DNA of 11,535 nt from contig JAIPKF010000035.1 of assembly GCA_021733705.1 (NCBI GenBank), positions 1 through 11,535 of the forward strand. Direction: 5' to 3'. This document shows positions 1 through 7,517 of the stretch, in pieces. The stretch comes from Chthoniobacterales bacterium. GTDB taxonomy: Bacteria; Verrucomicrobiota; Verrucomicrobiia; Chthoniobacterales; UBA6821. The position numbers were made by a program, and so were the translations under genes. Numbering within the stretch: position 1 is the stretch's first letter; each line of letters begins with the position of its first letter. Under the pieces are notes generated by a model. That model was not told the DNA's origin. It searched no databases and saw nothing but the letters and a program-made list of their open reading frames with translations.

Positions 1-1006
1 TTTCTAATTTAGTAAACTCGACTGGAAGATAAGCCATGGCAATTCCTTTTCCTAGAGAGGGAGAAAAAGCACCGCTTGAGATTTCTCCAAGTAGCTGTTT
101 TCCAGAATAAATCTGATAATGAGAACGAAGAGGTGGTCCTTCTTCACACAGTTGGAGAGGGGTAAGTCGTTGGGTAACTCCTAAAGCAGACTGCTGTTTT
201 AATGCGGCAGAGCCAATGAAGTCTCCCTTGAGGGGGTCATGGAGGGCTACAAATCTTTCTAAACCTGCTTCCAGAGGAGTGCGCTTCATTGAAAGATCCG
301 AACCATTCAGTGGGTATCCCATCTCGAGGCGCAAGGTATCACGTGCTCCAAGCCCGCAGGGCTCTGCTCCAGCGGCTACTAAAGATCGCCACAAGGTAAG
401 ACTATCTTCCTTAGTGACAAAAATTTCAAAACCATCCTCACCAGTATATCCAGTACGAGCAATCAAAGCTGATTGATAACCATCAACGGGAGTGATCTCA
501 TTCCGTTTAGGAGGCTTTAAATCTGGAAGTACTTGGGTAAGGATTTCTTCAGCCTTCGGTCCCTGCAGTGCAAAAGCTGCTAGCATTTCACTTTTGTTTT
601 CCAAAATGAGTGTGCCCTCTTGTGGGAGCTGTTTTTTTAACCAGGTGACATCCTCCTCAAGGCGTGCTGCATTGATGACAAAGAAAAATTCGTTTTCCTT
701 GGTTCGATAGAGAATCAAATCATCAATGACCCCTCCTTCATTATTAAGCATCATTGTGTAGTGACCATGTCCAATAGCTAATTTTCCAACGCGATTGGTA
801 AAGAGAGTTTCAAGCCACTGAGAAGCTTTTTCTCCAGATACAAAAATTTCGCCCATGTTAGATACATCAAAAATACCAGCACTAGAACGTACGGCTTCAT
901 GCTCCTCCTTAATGCTCTTGTAGTGCACCGGCATCGACCAACCTGCAAAATCAATCATACGTGCACCCGCTTCAAGATGTGCTGGTTCAAGAGGAGAGTG
1001 TTTCAT
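1..1006 (-). CDS. gcvT: Aminomethyltransferase GcvT (glycine cleavage T protein), 3' end cut off by window edge
   Basis: The T protein of the cytosolic glycine cleavage system moves the methylene group from the aminomethyl-lipoyl arm of GcvH to tetrahydrofolate and releases ammonia. Reading minus from the ATG at 1004-1006 gives 335 codons with no stop before the left edge. Family blocks appear in order: the N-terminal stretch MIDFAGWSMPVHY (17-29), GIFDVSNMGE (44-53), EGGVIDDLILYR (90-101) containing the folate-binding aspartate, ARTGYTGEDGFEIF (183-196), GLGARDTLRLEMGYPL (218-233) and GDFIGSAAL (261-269). T proteins are usually about 360-370 residues, so roughly 30 residues are missing. The ATG is 28 bp after the speA stop, so the two are probably co-transcribed. 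No Shine-Dalgarno precedes it; the leader is AT- and pyrimidine-rich. gcvH or gcvP may lie beyond the left edge. The identification is secure. Confidence 0.96.
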   Translation of the reverse strand, partial: MKHSPLEPAHLEAGARMIDFAGWSMPVHYKSIKEEHEAVRSSAGIFDVSNMGEIFVSGEKASQWLETLFTNRVGKLAIGHGHYTMMLNNEGGVIDDLILYRTKENEFFFVINAARLEEDVTWLKKQLPQEGTLILENKSEMLAAFALQGPKAEEILTQVLPDLKPPKRNEITPVDGYQSALIARTGYTGEDGFEIFVTKEDSLTLWRSLVAAGAEPCGLGARDTLRLEMGYPLNGSDLSMKRTPLEAGLERFVALHDPLKGDFIGSAALKQQSALGVTQRLTPLQLCEEGPPLRSHYQIYSGKQLLGEISSGAFSPSLGKGIAMAYLPVEFTKLE

Positions 1007-1034
1007 ATTTATGATAGAGAAATGAATTGTTTCA

Positions 1035-2972
1035 TTAGGAAAAATTCAAATAGGTGTAGGAAGATAATGTGCGCTCGTATTCGTTGAGTAAACGCATCCC
1101 CTCATTGGGCTTGAGACGATCACTTTTGATGGCAGCATCAAGCTGGGTTTTAATGCGGCGAACCATTTCTTTGGTGTCCCACTGAGTATGCGTTAAGACA
1201 CTGCCTACCGTCGTTCCAGGAATCACCTCCTCGATATAGTAACCATCTTCCTCATCTTCATCTAGGAAGACATGCATTTCATGAACACGTCCAAAAAGAT
1301 TATGATGATCTCCCATAATATCTTGATATGCTCCGGTAAGGAAAAATCCTAAATAATAGGGCTCGTTAGGGCGGAGTTCATGAAGTTGCAATGTTGGTCT
1401 TACATCTTGAAAATCGATGAACTTGGCAATTTTTCCATCAGAGTCACAGGTAATATCAACCAGAGTCCCTGAGCATTCTGCTTTTTCATGGAGACGATGA
1501 ATCGGCATGATAGGAAAGAGTTGCCCCAAAGCCCAATGGTCGATGAGGGATTGAAAGACTGAAAAATTACAGATCAATTGATCTGCAAGTGAGATTTCAA
1601 GCTCTTTTACCTCTTCTGGAATATATTGTACCCCTTGATAGAGCTGTACCACTTTGGTCGCAATTTCCCAGTAAAGAGCATCGATCTTGGCTTTGGATCT
1701 GAGATCGAGTAACCCTAGCTCAAACATGGACTGTCCTTGATCACGGATCTGCTGGGCTTCGTGAAGATGTTCTTGTCGTCTTTTTTTGTTGAGGGTGTTG
1801 CGAATTTCTAACATTTCACTCACAAGCTTATGGTCTGAAGGAGCAGCAACAATGGAAGCAGAGGCGTGATCTTTTTCAATAGCTCCGAAAGCCTCTACGA
1901 TTAAGACAGAGTGAGGAGCTGTGATATACCTTCCACTTTCACTTACTAAAATCGGATGAGGGACCTTCTCTGCATCACAGACCTCAATGATATTATAAAC
2001 AAGAGCCCTCGTATATTCATGAACGGAGTAATTAGCAGAGCTATCAAATGATGTTCGTGAGCCATCATAATCAATGGCAAGACCGCCTCCAACATCGAGA
2101 TATTCAAGGTGATGTCCCATTTGATAAAGCTTTGCATAAAAGCGAGTCGCCTCGCAGGTTGCTCGGTTGATTGTACTAATGTCAGGGACTTGAGATCCTA
2201 CATGATAGTGGAGCATTTTCAGTGCCTCAGGGATGCCAGCAGCGTGCAGGATATCACTCATCTCCACAAGCTCTGCAGTATCAAGTCCAAACTTAGCATT
2301 TTCTCCACCGCTTGTGGCCCATTTTCCTGCACCTTTGGAAAGGAGGCGTGCTCTGGCTCCAATGAGAGGGGTCACTCCCATTTGTTTCCCAAGTGCTAAA
2401 ATCTGATGAAGCTCTTCGAGTTTTTCGACAACCAAAATCACTTTTTTTCCAAGTTTCACTCCTAATAAAGCTGCACGAATCAATTCAAAGTCCTTATAGC
2501 CATTGCCAATGATCAAACTCTCCGGATCCTCATGCACAGAGAGAGCAGCGATCATCTCAGGCTTACTTCCGGCCTCCAAACCAAAGTGATATTTTTTTCC
2601 AGCATCCACAATTTCTTCAACAACCTCATGAAGTTGATTTACTTTGATTGGAAAAACACCACGGTAAACATTTTTGTATCCAGCCTCTTGAATAGAGCTT
2701 TCAAAAGATTCATTAAGTCGTCGCACACGGTCACGTAACAGATCTTGAAAGCGAATTAAAATTGGAGCGCGCAATCCACGTTCCTTTCCCTCAGCTACAA
2801 GTTCCATGAGATCGATGGCCTTTGTTTCTTCGCGAGTTGGAAGAATCGAAACGTGACCTCGTTCATTAATTTTGGCGTAGCCTTCGGACCATTGGTTAAT
2901 ATTATAAGAAGAAGTGCAATCGGTGACTGGTTCTAGCACACCATCAAATGGAACGGAATTGAGGTCAGACAT
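1035..2972 (-). CDS. speA: Biosynthetic arginine decarboxylase (PLP-dependent, SpeA type)
   Basis: Converts arginine to agmatine and CO2, the first step of the agmatine route to putrescine and spermidine. The product is 645 residues, close to E. coli SpeA (about 658). It is a fold-III (alanine-racemase-like) decarboxylase. Visible motifs are VFPIKVNQ (106-113) with the PLP lysine K110, FGLEAGSKPE (130-139), IGNGYKD (155-161), HYHVGSQVPD (255-264), YLDVGGGLAIDYDGS (291-305, phosphate-binding glycines), SESGRYITAPHS (344-355), and LVDITCDSDGKI (504-515) with the catalytic cysteine C509. DIMGDHHNLFG (551-561) is also typical of the family. It sits 38 bp after pyrG and 28 bp before gcvT. No downstream agmatine enzyme is visible in the window. 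The leader lacks a Shine-Dalgarno and instead carries a CU-rich tract. The start was chosen as the only ATG giving the family N-terminus. Confidence 0.96.
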   Translation of the reverse strand: MSDLNSVPFDGVLEPVTDCTSSYNINQWSEGYAKINERGHVSILPTREETKAIDLMELVAEGKERGLRAPILIRFQDLLRDRVRRLNESFESSIQEAGYKNVYRGVFPIKVNQLHEVVEEIVDAGKKYHFGLEAGSKPEMIAALSVHEDPESLIIGNGYKDFELIRAALLGVKLGKKVILVVEKLEELHQILALGKQMGVTPLIGARARLLSKGAGKWATSGGENAKFGLDTAELVEMSDILHAAGIPEALKMLHYHVGSQVPDISTINRATCEATRFYAKLYQMGHHLEYLDVGGGLAIDYDGSRTSFDSSANYSVHEYTRALVYNIIEVCDAEKVPHPILVSESGRYITAPHSVLIVEAFGAIEKDHASASIVAAPSDHKLVSEMLEIRNTLNKKRRQEHLHEAQQIRDQGQSMFELGLLDLRSKAKIDALYWEIATKVVQLYQGVQYIPEEVKELEISLADQLICNFSVFQSLIDHWALGQLFPIMPIHRLHEKAECSGTLVDITCDSDGKIAKFIDFQDVRPTLQLHELRPNEPYYLGFFLTGAYQDIMGDHHNLFGRVHEMHVFLDEDEEDGYYIEEVIPGTTVGSVLTHTQWDTKEMVRRIKTQLDAAIKSDRLKPNEGMRLLNEYERTLSSYTYLNFS

Positions 2973-3010
2973 GTAGGATATTAAATGATAGAGAGAGGAG
3001 AAGTAAGGAG

Positions 3011-4627
3011 CTATTTATTTTTTAAAGATACTCCATCATGGATCATGCATGCTGCTACAAAGGCATGAAAAAGGGGGTGAGGGGCATTGGGTTTACTTTG
3101 AAATTCTGGATGAAACTGAACTGCCATGAACCATGGATGACTAGGAAGTTCGATCATTTCAACAAGCTCTCCATCTATCGATGTCCCAGAAACCGTGAGT
3201 CCCTCTTTTTCTAATAACTCACGATAGGTACTATTAAATTCAAAACGATGACGATGACGTTCCGCAATTTCATGACGACCATAGATATGATGAGCAACAG
3301 AGCCCTCCTTCAACAGAGTGGGCCAAGTTCCTAAACGCATTGACCCTCCTTTTTCAGAGACTTCTTTTTGCTCTTCGAGAAGACAAATCACGGGATGTGG
3401 AGTGGAAGGATCAAACTCCGTGCTATTAGCCCCAGAGAGCTGACAGACATTGCGGGCAAATTCAATAGTTGCAATTTGCATTCCTAAGCAGAGCCCAAGA
3501 TACGGAATAGAATTTTCTCGTGCATAACGAGTGGCAGTGATTTTGCCTTCAGTGCCTCGGTCTCCAAAGCCTCCTGGAACAAGGATTCCGGAGACATGAG
3601 CGAGGTACTTTTCTGGACCATGGCGCTCGATTTCTTCGGCATCGACCACCACAATAGAAATGCCACAGTCGTTAGCCCCTCCAGCATGTGTTAATGATTC
3701 GTAAATACTCTTGTAAGCATCTTGTAATTCATATTTGGAAATAATAGCAATTTTTACATGATGGGTAGGATAGACGATTGTCTTGACTAGATGACGCCAT
3801 ACCGACATCTCAGCAGGATCACTTTGAATCCCAAAAAGGCGACACACCTTTTCATCAAGGCCCTCTTGCTGGAGTAAAAGGGGATACTCATAAATGGAGT
3901 GCTCCACATCACGAGCCTCAATAACGGCATCAAGAGGAACATTACAAAAGAGAGAAAGTTTTTCGCGTACTTCGTGATCGAGTGGACGTTCTGTACGACA
4001 AAGAAGGACTTGTGGCTGTAATCCAATTTCACGTAGCTTTGCTACACTTTGCTGCGTTGGTTTTGTCTTGAGCTCTCCAGCTGCTTTAATAAAGGGAACT
4101 AGGGTCACATGCATAAGAATTGCATTTTCTGGACCTACTTGAAGAATAAACTGACGAATTGCTTCTAAGAAAGGAAGTCCCTCAATATCTCCTGTTGTTC
4201 CTCCAATTTCCGTGATGAGAATATCCGCATTTGTTGTTTCTTGAAATAAACGAATGCGAGCTTTGATTTCATCAGTAATGTGGGGGATTACCTGTACTGT
4301 TTTTCCTAAATAATCACCACGACGTTCGTTGGAAAGGACTGTTTCATAGACCTGACCACTCGTGATATTGTTGGCACGGGTCAATATCGCATTCGTAAAA
4401 CGCTCATAATGTCCTAAGTCGAGATCGGTTTCAGCACCATCAGCTAGGACATAGACCTCTCCATGCTGGAGCGGATTCATTGTTCCAGGATCCACATTGA
4501 GGTAAGGATCAAGCTTCTGTAAGGAAACACGTTGTCCTCGACGTTCTAGCAATGTTCCTAATGAGGCAGCTGCAAGGCCTTTTCCAAGAGAACTAACAAC
4601 TCCGCCTGTGACAAAAATATATTTCAT
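3011..4627 (-). CDS. pyrG: CTP synthase (glutamine-hydrolysing)
   Basis: Makes CTP from UTP, ATP and glutamine, the last step of de novo pyrimidine nucleotide synthesis. It has 538 residues (E. coli 545). The N-terminal synthetase domain opens with KYIFVTGGVVSSLGKGLAAA (2-21, P-loop) and continues with LDPYLNVDPGTMNP (39-52), HGEVYVLADGAETDLDLGHY (55-74) and EIGGTTGDIEGLPFLEAIRQ (140-159). The C-terminal class I glutaminase domain has the oxyanion stretch LVPGGFGDRG (349-358), the nucleophile C380 in GLCLGMQ, and the His506/Glu508 pair in VQFHPEF. All catalytic residues are present. The ATG at 4625-4627 is preceded at very short spacing by AGGA inside a small inverted repeat (GTTC CTAA GAAC, 4628-4639), the closest thing to a ribosome binding site here. 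Upstream lie two repeat elements; downstream speA follows within 38 bp. Confidence 0.97.
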   Translation of the reverse strand: MKYIFVTGGVVSSLGKGLAAASLGTLLERRGQRVSLQKLDPYLNVDPGTMNPLQHGEVYVLADGAETDLDLGHYERFTNAILTRANNITSGQVYETVLSNERRGDYLGKTVQVIPHITDEIKARIRLFQETTNADILITEIGGTTGDIEGLPFLEAIRQFILQVGPENAILMHVTLVPFIKAAGELKTKPTQQSVAKLREIGLQPQVLLCRTERPLDHEVREKLSLFCNVPLDAVIEARDVEHSIYEYPLLLQQEGLDEKVCRLFGIQSDPAEMSVWRHLVKTIVYPTHHVKIAIISKYELQDAYKSIYESLTHAGGANDCGISIVVVDAEEIERHGPEKYLAHVSGILVPGGFGDRGTEGKITATRYARENSIPYLGLCLGMQIATIEFARNVCQLSGANSTEFDPSTPHPVICLLEEQKEVSEKGGSMRLGTWPTLLKEGSVAHHIYGRHEIAERHRHRFEFNSTYRELLEKEGLTVSGTSIDGELVEMIELPSHPWFMAVQFHPEFQSKPNAPHPLFHAFVAACMIHDGVSLKNK

Positions 4628-4694
4628 GTTCCTAAGAACATAAAAGATGTCAGCAGAAAATCCAGCTTCGTGATGAAAAATTTTTCTAGACCGG
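4628..4694 (-). promoter_or_regulatory. Leader and possible promoter region of pyrG
   Basis: This stretch separates the pyrG start from the first repeat element. It contains the perfect palindrome GAAAAATTTTTC (4675-4686), which reads as an A-tract/T-tract and could bend DNA or act as an upstream promoter element. A 4-bp hairpin, GTTC-CTAA-GAAC (4628-4639), sits directly against the start codon and encloses the AGGA sequence. I see no convincing -35/-10 pair, so pyrG may have its promoter here, inside the repeat, or further upstream. No attenuator-like C-rich start, as used by pyrG of some Firmicutes, is apparent. Confidence 0.25.
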
Positions 4695-4860
4695 ATATTT
4701 CATGCTGATTGTAACGAGGAGGTCGCGAAGACTGATGGGGCAAGGCGAGCGATGAAGTCTGACGACGGCTGTGTGTGTACACACCGCCTGAGGAAGACTT
4801 CGAGATCAACGCAGTATCCATCTGACTTCCCGGCTTCCGGAGTAGATTGGAATGAAATAT
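4695..4860 (-). repeat. 166-bp near-palindromic intergenic repeat element, full copy A1
   Basis: A non-coding element bounded by ATATTTCAT and ATGAAATAT. Its reverse complement aligns without gaps to the copy at 11370-11535 (122 of 166 identical by hand). The outer arms differ at only 12 of 96 positions; the inner 70 positions hold the other 32 differences. The inner part folds as GAAGTCT (4754-4760) with AGACTTC (4795-4801), topped by the apical hairpin GTGTGT-GT-ACACAC (4771-4784). The outer arms are also partly complementary to each other, so the whole unit can form one long hairpin. It sits upstream of pyrG and 14 bp from the shorter related copy. An open frame of 90 codons crosses it on the minus strand but has no protein-like character. 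It is probably a MITE or an ERIC/NEMIS-like element; the family is not one I recognise. Confidence 0.85.
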
Positions 4861-4874
4861 GCAGACTAGACCGG

Positions 4875-4979
4875 ATATTTTATAATGAAGTGTCATGAGG
4901 CGCCGTGCAAATTACAATTCAAGACCAACGGAGTAATGATGAACTTTCCACAAGCCGTCATAGATTTAGGGTGAAATAT
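4875..4979 (-). repeat. Shortened copy A2 of the intergenic repeat, in tandem with A1
   Basis: In reverse complement it starts ATATTTCACCCTAAATCTA and ends TTCATTATAAAATAT. Both ends resemble those of the 166-bp copies (compare ATATTTCACACTAATCTACT and AGTATGAAATAT). Similarity continues inward in patches such as ACGG, GGAA, CGTT and GCCTC. At about 105 bp it lacks most of the variable central hairpin, as expected from an internal deletion. It has the same orientation as A1, and the two are separated by 14 bp. Its ends extend to a perfect 10-bp inverted repeat, CCGGATATTT (4871-4880) and AAATATCCGG (4974-4983). It fills most of the gap between pyrG and the DUF1802-type gene, ending 28 bp from that gene's stop. 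No gene is seen inside. Confidence 0.65.
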
Positions 4980-5007
4980 CCGGGCTTGCTCCCAATAAAA
5001 TAAATAC

Positions 5008-5589
5008 TCACGCTAGTGCTTTTTCCAAAATAATACGACGCTTCCCATGTTCTTCATCGCTTAAAACGGAAACAGAAGTGCCAATGGTCACTTTAGGAAG
5101 TTGAATCCAAGAGCGGCATCCCCCAAAACGTTTTTCCATGGTGAGCTGAAGTGGAACATCAAGTCGATAGACACGGACGAAGGCTACATGAATCCCTGGA
5201 ATATTTTTCTGATGTTTATCGATATAGTTAAAGCGTTCCTCAATGACTGATTCCTCAAGAATATGAAAAGAGGCGAGACGGGTTAGCTTGTTGCGATCGG
5301 TGATAAAATCATTCCACTCGATTGAAGCCATATACTCCAAATTTAAAACCTCTGGAGCTTCCTGTAAAACAGCAGATGCACGATGGGTACGTATTTTTTC
5401 AATTTGTCCATGAAACCATGTTGGAAAGAGAAAAAATTCGGAGTGTTCAAAACCAAATCCCTCTTTTCCTTCGGCAAGTCCTCCTTTGCGTAGTAAAAGA
5501 CTTTGATCTCCAGAGCCAAGTGCCTCACAAACAAGGGCCCATTCTTTGAATGCAACTGGTTCTACGCGATGATGAGCACTCGACAACAT
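5008..5589 (-). CDS. DUF1802-type protein of unknown function
   Basis: A 193-residue soluble protein with no signal peptide or membrane segment. I place it in the DUF1802 family from the N-terminal block FKEWALVCEALGSGDQSLL (14-32) followed by LRKGGLAE (33-40), and from HSEFFLFPTWFHGQ (49-62). A later block, RFGGCRSWIQLP (154-165), looks like a conserved C-terminal motif. No function is established for the family as far as I know, and no catalytic motif stands out apart from the histidines and the single late cysteine. The gene lies 62 bp downstream of the FtsB/DivIC-like gene and upstream of two repeat elements, so it may share the division gene's transcript. The first ATG was used because it leaves a short lead before the first conserved block; no Shine-Dalgarno is present. 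That the gene is real is near certain; the family name is recalled from memory. Confidence 0.8.
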   Translation of the reverse strand: MLSSAHHRVEPVAFKEWALVCEALGSGDQSLLLRKGGLAEGKEGFGFEHSEFFLFPTWFHGQIEKIRTHRASAVLQEAPEVLNLEYMASIEWNDFITDRNKLTRLASFHILEESVIEERFNYIDKHQKNIPGIHVAFVRVYRLDVPLQLTMEKRFGGCRSWIQLPKVTIGTSVSVLSDEEHGKRRIILEKALA

Positions 5590-5651
5590 GTTGGAGAAAA
5601 TAAATGTTATTTACTCATTTTACAAGCATACGAAACCGGAATCATAGGAAA

Positions 5652-6020
5652 TTAGGGGTGAGATCGATTTAGCTGAGATTCTCCTCGAGGGGGGCTAAAA
5701 CGAAAGATCGTTTCGTTGGGCTTCATCAGGTCGAGACGATCTCGAGCAATGAGCTCCAAATACTCTTTGTCGTGCTGAAGTAAATAGAGCTCTCGTTCCC
5801 GATGTGTTGTTTCTTTTTGTAATTTTGTTAATTCATTACGGTCGTTTTGTAATGCACGATGCATTTGAGAGAGTTTTCTCCATTCAGGATAAAAAGCCAT
5901 CAAGACAAGTGCTAAAACACCGAAAAAAATGAGCGTCAGTAAAAGACGGTTAATTAATGGAAGCAGTGTTGTCTGTTTCTCACGTTTGGAGGCACTTTGA
6001 TGAGGACGATGACGGTTCAT
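5652..6020 (-). CDS. FtsB/DivIC-like septum formation protein
   Basis: A 122-residue bitopic membrane protein with the classic FtsB/DivIC plan. It has a short basic cytoplasmic N-terminus (1-20), one transmembrane helix (about 22-44, LINRLLLTLIFFGVLALVLM), and a charged heptad-like coiled coil (about 46-84). The family signature EYLELIARDRLDLMKPNE (86-103) follows, then the strand TIFRF. In known bacteria such proteins bind FtsL and FtsQ/DivIB in the divisome and help activate septal peptidoglycan synthesis. Placement downstream of enolase matches the common eno-ftsB order in many bacteria, which supports the call. The residues after the signature are proline- and arginine-rich and not conserved. 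A degraded repeat element lies between it and eno. No Shine-Dalgarno is visible. I leave the symbol empty because FtsB and DivIC cannot be told apart from sequence alone. Confidence 0.88.
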   Translation of the reverse strand: MNRHRPHQSASKREKQTTLLPLINRLLLTLIFFGVLALVLMAFYPEWRKLSQMHRALQNDRNELTKLQKETTHRERELYLLQHDKEYLELIARDRLDLMKPNETIFRFSPPRGESQLNRSHP

Positions 6021-6062
6021 GAAGTTATAGAGTGTATTAAATTAAAATAGGCATTCTATAAG

Positions 6063-6182
6063 CTAACTCTTTTGCCTTATGGCTCTGCTTTCAGATCTTA
6101 CGTTATCGTTGGATAGCGTTGGAATCTTCCTTCTTGCTCCATCAGCCTTTGCGACTTCCCCGTCACGATTAGTGTGGAGTAC
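6063..6182 (+). repeat. Degraded copy B of the intergenic repeat element
   Basis: The right half, from about 6128, matches the other copies: CCATCAGCCTTTGCGAC, then CGTCACGATTAGTGTGGAGTA, against CCATCAGCCTTCGCAGC and CGTCACGATCAGTATGAAATA at 11491-11535. The terminal inverted repeat is worn at this end. The left half is only loosely alignable (TGG..CTGC.TT), so the left limit is approximate. A central hairpin is still present: CGTTATC (6101-6107), loop GTTG, GATAGCG (6112-6118), with AGAT/ATCT further out. Its stem sequence is unlike that of either full copy. The copy occupies the space between the eno stop (6199) and the ftsB-like start (6020), in the same orientation as the copy at 11370-11535. 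It could act as a processing or folding element in an eno-ftsB transcript, but no T-run follows, so it is not a typical terminator. Confidence 0.6.
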
Positions 6183-6198
6183 CTGGGCTGAAGTCCAT

Positions 6199-7482
6199 TT
6201 ATTTTTTGAAGATATTATAACAAGCATTCTTTCCAAGTTCCTCTTCGATTCGAAGAAGCTGATTATACTTAGCGATACGGTCAGTACGACAGAGTGAACC
6301 TGTTTTAATTTGGCCAGCATTGGTCGCTACAGCAATATCGGCTATCGTAGTGTCTTCGGTCTCTCCTGAGCGATGACTGATCACACACTGGTAGGAATTA
6401 TTTTGGGCGCACTCGATCGTGTCGAGCGTTTCAGTCAAAGAACCAATTTGATTGACCTTAACTAAGATGGCATTAGCAATGCTCCTTTCAATTCCTTTCC
6501 GAAGAAATTCAACATTAGTTACAAAAAGATCATCTCCGACAATTTGGATTTTATCACCAAGTGCCTCAGTCATTAACTTCCACGTCTCCCAGTCATTTTC
6601 AGCACATCCATCTTCAATAGAGATAATCGGATACTTGTTGCAGAGTTCTTGATAATAGCTGATGAGTTCACTACCAGTCCGTTTGGATCCATCTGACTTT
6701 TTAAAATGATAGATCTTTTCCTCCACATTATAAAATTCGCTAGAGGCAGCATCGAGTGCAATGAAAACCTGGCTTCCCAATCGATAGCCAGCTTTCTCAA
6801 TTGCTTGAGAAATCAGATCCAGAGCCTCTTCTGTTGACTCTAGCTTCGGTGCAAAACCACCTTCATCACCAACGGCTGTAGAAAGCCCTCGATGGTGGAG
6901 AAGCCCTTTTAAGGAATGGAAAATTTCAGTTCCTCCTCGAAGTGCTTCTGAAAAGGAGGGAAAGTCACGTGGGATAATCATGAATTCCTGGAAATCGATC
7001 GGTGCATCGGAGTGGGCTCCACCGTTGAGGATATTCATCATAGGTACTGGTAATACCTTGGCATTGGGTCCTCCAAGATAGCGATAAAGTGGCATATCAA
7101 GCTGTGCTGCGGCTGCATGAGCCACTGCAAGAGAGACTCCCAGAATGGCATTAGCTCCTAATTTTTTCTTGGTGGTTGTGCCATCAAGATCTCGCATGAG
7201 TCGATCAATGGTGACTTGTTCTAAAGCATCGTGGCCAAGGAGCTCCTCTGCAAGTGTGGTATTGACATTGGTAACGGCAGTACGAACACCTTTTCCAAGA
7301 TAACGATTTTTCTCTCCATCGCGAAGCTCTAGTGCTTCATGTTCCCCAGTGCTTGCACCACTAGGAACAGCAGCACGTCCTAAAGCGCCACCAGCAAGTT
7401 GAACTTCAGCTTCAAGAGTAGGATTACCGCGAGAGTCTAGAATTTCTCGAGCATGAATAGAGGTGATAATGGTGTCGTGCAT
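6199..7482 (-). CDS. eno: Enolase (phosphopyruvate hydratase)
   Basis: Interconverts 2-phosphoglycerate and phosphoenolpyruvate in glycolysis and gluconeogenesis; it is cytosolic and Mg2+-dependent, and in many bacteria also a degradosome partner. It has 427 residues (E. coli 432). The motifs are complete: AREILDSRGNPTLEAEV (11-27), SGASTGEHEALELRD (41-55), MNILNGGAHSDAPIDFQEF (149-167) with H157 and E166, GDEGGFAP (205-212) with E207, and ALDAASSEF (242-250) with metal ligand D244. Further ligands are E290 in SIEDG and D317 in VGDDLF. K342 is the catalytic base in LVKVNQIGS, SHRSGETEDT (369-378) carries H370, and QIKTG (391-395) carries K393. One small oddity is SIEDGCAENDW, with cysteine where leucine or methionine is usual. 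A probable terminator 103 bp upstream separates it from greA, so it likely has its own promoter. Confidence 0.98.
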   Translation of the reverse strand: MHDTIITSIHAREILDSRGNPTLEAEVQLAGGALGRAAVPSGASTGEHEALELRDGEKNRYLGKGVRTAVTNVNTTLAEELLGHDALEQVTIDRLMRDLDGTTTKKKLGANAILGVSLAVAHAAAAQLDMPLYRYLGGPNAKVLPVPMMNILNGGAHSDAPIDFQEFMIIPRDFPSFSEALRGGTEIFHSLKGLLHHRGLSTAVGDEGGFAPKLESTEEALDLISQAIEKAGYRLGSQVFIALDAASSEFYNVEEKIYHFKKSDGSKRTGSELISYYQELCNKYPIISIEDGCAENDWETWKLMTEALGDKIQIVGDDLFVTNVEFLRKGIERSIANAILVKVNQIGSLTETLDTIECAQNNSYQCVISHRSGETEDTTIADIAVATNAGQIKTGSLCRTDRIAKYNQLLRIEEELGKNACYNIFKK

Positions 7483-7517
7483 ATTTTTAGATATTGGAAG
7501 ATAGGAGGTTTGAAGAA

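Noticed and set aside
2109..2399. Plus-strand open frame inside speA
   Set aside because: It lies wholly within a clearly conserved gene on the other strand, with no start signal or protein motif; the same holds for the other plus-strand frames across the window.
4695..4860. Repeat hairpin as a riboswitch or pyrG attenuator
   Set aside because: The same element occurs upstream of unrelated genes and in both orientations, and no T-run follows the hairpin.
4686..4880. The 15-bp direct repeat CTAGACCGGATATTT as a target-site duplication of copy A1
   Set aside because: The repeat includes the first six bases of the element ends on each side and the right copy is separated from A1 by GCAGA, so it does not flank A1 cleanly. 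It more likely reflects the shared starts of two tandem copies.
4624..4896. Open frame of 90 codons on the minus strand upstream of pyrG
   Set aside because: It runs through the repeat element and the pyrG leader, overlaps the pyrG start by four bases, has no recognisable motifs, and its residues are explained by the palindromic repeat.
6063..6182. Repeat copy B as an eno rho-independent terminator
   Set aside because: The stem is imperfect on the transcribed orientation (a C-A mismatch) and no run of Ts follows.
6063..6320. Open frame on the minus strand overlapping the end of eno
   Set aside because: It overlaps the enolase C-terminus in another frame and then reads the degraded repeat; no protein-like features.
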